Source: Escarpia spicata
Lineage: Eukaryota; Annelida; Polychaeta; Sabellida; Siboglinidae
Assembly (NCBI GenBank): GCA_963995525.1
Contig: OZ023209.1
Coordinates: 36,688,116-36,752,115, forward strand
Length of the DNA stretch: 64,000 bases
Reading direction: 5' to 3'
The notes below the pieces were generated by a model. It was not told the origin of the DNA. It did not search any database and saw only the letters and a program-made list of their open reading frames with translations. Every line of letters starts with the position of its first letter. The stretch's first letter is position 1. Both the position numbers and the translations under genes were made by a program. Below are positions 24,866-64,000 of the stretch, in pieces.

Positions 24866-26605
24866 TGTCATGACGAATTATAGTCAGAATGCCGTACTGC
24901 CTGAATGCACCACTACCTGAATGCACAAAACCTAGTCGCAATGCTCCAACCGCCTGGTCGCAATGCTCCAATGGGGTGGTCGCAATGCTCCAATGGGGTG
25001 GTCGCAATGCACCACTTTTGGTCGCAATGCCCCCCAGTCCTCCTTGAATGGTTTGAATAGAAGTTAGGACCTGGGCAGATCTTTCGTGTCAGATTTGTGT
25101 TAGTATATTGTCTTACGTTACATTCTGAATAACAAAAAAATTGATATACAGACATACAGACAGACACATACAACGATCTAGTAATAATAATAACAGTATT
25201 AATATATATATATTATGTATACATCATTTAACAAGATTTAACAAGATTGCCACCCAGAGAATTAACTCTAGGTAGCAGGTGGACAAGGAAGCCCTTTGGC
25301 TTATTGAGAGTCCGACCCTTTTATCTATGTGTATCCCGCCCGTCTGAGGTATGTGTCGATTTTATTTTTAAACATATTCACACTACTATCATGGAGGTCT
25401 TTATAAAAATGAACTACTACATGACTACGAACTATTCTACATATTTACCAAGTTCTGTTCTGTTATCATCTAATTCACAATATGTTGTATATATTTTAAC
25501 TATGACACCCACTACTAACAATATAATGTAGTTTAAATTTCAAGCAAAGTCCATGTACATATATCACTACCCATATATATATATATAAAGTAATATATGC
25601 AAAGTCGCGTGGCCGATACTTAAAGAAGTCATTATACTAGCCGATTTAAACAAACAAACAAACAGAGAAACCATTATGTTTTATAATATACCAGCATAAC
25701 TATGAGGTGCACTGCACCAAACGGGAGTCGGATGTTTCGGCCCCCGACGAGTTCGGCCCATGGGGCCAAACCATCCGTTCACGCAACCGGTTAAACGTGA
25801 CCTGCTTGCATTCACGTGGGCCGAATCAACCGTTTCTGTAACCCGTGTCGACGGTGAAGTGGGCTGAATCAACCATTTCTGAAACCTGTGTAGGCGGGCT
25901 CTATGGGCCGAACCATCCGTCCTGCTTCTGTTTAGAAATCTGACTTTTATGTTTAAATAATTCTTCTAGGATACTTTGCAACAAACAAACAAATATCACA
26001 CATACAAGCAATCCAGGTAAGAGTGCGAGTTCAAATAAATAAACCAACAAACACTAAAGAGGTGGTAGGTAATTTATTGTGAAACATCAAAAAAAATCTT
26101 CAAACGCAATGGGCCGAATCAAACGCAGTGGGCTGAGGCAGGACTGAGGTGACTGCTGCTTTTGATAATTATCATTGGGCCGAAACATCAGACACCGCCC
26201 ATCGAATTTTCGGTGAAGTTGGCCGAAACATCCGTCAACGTCGGCGTCTGCATGGGCCGAAACATCCAACCCTGCATAGCGGATGTTTGTTACGTGGGCC
26301 GAACTATCCGTCGGCGTGGGCCGAAACATCCGGGCTGAACCATCCGTCTGCATGGGCCGAACTCGTCAGGGGCCGAACCATCCGGGACCCCGCCAAACCA
26401 TTGGCTCATTGTGACCAGGTTGTTATCACCAAAGTGGGGCATTCCGACCAAAAGTGGTGCATTGCGACCAGGCAGTTGGGGCATTGCGACCATGCGGTTG
26501 GGGCATTGCGACTAGGCAGTTGGTGCATTGCGACTGGTGCATTTAGGCAGAGGTGCATTCCGACCAATAAGTTTAACCATCATGACATGGACCATGGTCT
26601 ACTTA
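24866..26605. mobile_element. Foldback-like element with GGTCGCAATGC arrays at both ends
   Basis: The left end (about 24866-25040) repeats GGTCGCAATGC(T/A)CCA-type units. The right end (about 26405-26605) repeats the inverse (TGG(T/G)GCATTGCGACC). The two arms align in inverted orientation over roughly 180 bp, from CATGTCATGA at the outside to ACCACTTTTGGTCG inside. The interior holds a second motif array and no recognisable protein. Confidence 0.6.
25735..26397. repeat. Scattered array of GGGCCGAAACATCCG-type motifs
   Basis: More than a dozen versions of GGGCCGAA(A/C)(C/T)ATCCG, some degraded to GGGCTGAATCAACC, lie in two clusters (25735-25920 and 26104-26397). Orientation is mixed at the left edge. 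Spacing is irregular, about 20-45 bp. The GGGCCGAA core is the same as in the arms of the neighbouring element at 22.8-24.8 kb. Confidence 0.7.
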
Positions 26606-26917
26606 TTGGACAGCGAGACTAACTTGAAATTGATCGCGACAAGTTGAAGACGAAGTTGGTAACTTGTTCTTGGAAATGAGTAGCCTGTAGACCTATTGAC
26701 TTGAGTATTGTAGACAAATATAGTAATGTAGACGTCCGACGTAGTGTAGACTGTGTCAGTGTGTGTGTCTGTACTAGACGTAGTGTAGGCAAAACTATGT
26801 CCATTTTAAGGGCAGTAGGGCCTAATAAGTATGTGTAAATACGTTTCATAAATATCCAATAACATTCCGATTGCGAAGTAACTTTACTGGGTATCTACTT
26901 AAATTATAAAAACATAC

Positions 26918-26995
26918 CGTTGTCAAACAATTCTGGTAAACAATTTTCTCGCGAACGCTATTTTAGCAGGTGCTGCCAAGGAGCCACTGACAACA
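26918..26995 (-). other. FAIM: Possible FAIM 5' non-coding exon
   Basis: FAIM needs an upstream non-coding exon because its ATG exon starts at a splice acceptor. On the minus strand a donor-like CG then GTATGTTTTT lies at 26918/26917, just inside a CpG-containing stretch (CTCGCGAACGC at about 26948). The exon's 5' limit cannot be set. Position only; not proven. Confidence 0.35.
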
Positions 26996-27231
26996 ACATA
27001 CGGGCTTCGACGTGAAACGGATAGACCCGAGCTAAATAATTATTTAATTATTTGTCTTGCTCATAATAACACAATTTCAAATAACTAATGCCTATATATA
27101 AATAAACTAATTAACGAAACTAATATATTAATATACATTTATCGCCCTTTATTCGATTTGCATTACAAGAATCGTAACATTTCATCCAATAAACAGTCAA
27201 CAGAAATTAAGCTCGTGTTATCAAAACAAAC
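26996..27231. promoter_or_regulatory. Likely bidirectional promoter of FAIM and CEP70
   Basis: The short interval between the proposed FAIM non-coding exon and the CEP70 ATG is flanked by divergent genes and CpG-containing edges (CGGGCTTCGACGTGAAACGG at about 27001-27020). A CCAAT word is at 27186-27190, about 45 bases before the ATG. No TATA box is obvious. Divergent promoters of this kind commonly drive housekeeping gene pairs; that role here is inferred. Confidence 0.5.
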
Positions 27232-63970
<36,739 letters not shown>

Positions 63971-64000
63971 TCCTTGGTGAACAATGGTGACCACTTTACC

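Overview
The window is animal nuclear DNA: long introns with GT-AG borders, many decayed non-LTR retrotransposons, DNA-transposon remnants, microsatellites and minisatellites. No bacterial or viral gene organisation is seen. The retrotransposon mix and A+T-rich introns suggest a marine invertebrate, possibly a mollusc. That placement is inference; the species cannot be fixed from sequence alone.

Two real host genes can be rebuilt exon by exon. On the minus strand (15.6-22.1 kb) lies a complete FAIM (Fas apoptotic inhibitory molecule) gene: four coding exons, phases that join without error, 178 codons plus stop. On the plus strand (27.2-64.0 kb) lies a complete CEP70 (centrosomal protein of 70 kDa) gene: 17 coding exons with consistent phases, 609 codons plus stop, last exon at the right edge. 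They are head to head, and only about 0.3 kb (26.9-27.23 kb) separates the CEP70 ATG from a possible FAIM 5' non-coding exon, so a shared promoter is likely. FAIM and CEP70 are also divergent neighbours in human, so this looks like old conserved microsynteny. A possible first exon of a third gene, with a mitochondrial-type presequence, is at 2.85-3.01 kb on the minus strand.

Layout. 0-15.6 kb: retrotransposon fragments, one long decayed LINE (8.5-11.6 kb), an A+T-rich tandem array (6.66-7.4 kb), a 48-bp minisatellite (13.5 kb). 15.6-22.1 kb: FAIM, whose introns carry a duplicated block missing exactly the two exons that lie inside the parent block. 22.6-26.6 kb: arrays of short GGGCCGAA-type and GGTCGCAATGC-type motifs in inverted arrangement, with a broken FLYWCH zinc-finger reading frame. 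27.26-43.67 kb: CEP70 intron 1, with CA repeats, minisatellites and a 6.9-kb transposon-like element with long inverted arms and a 4-bp target duplication. 43.67-64 kb: CEP70 exons 2-17, with introns holding LINEs, foldback elements and minisatellites.

The most unusual pattern is that three CEP70 minisatellites have units spanning an exon-intron junction: a 67-bp array copies the exon 2 acceptor, a 21-bp array copies the exon 4 donor, and a roughly 41-bp array copies the exon 13 donor. All exon calls rest on reading splice sites, phase and remembered family similarity; no database search or transcript evidence was available.
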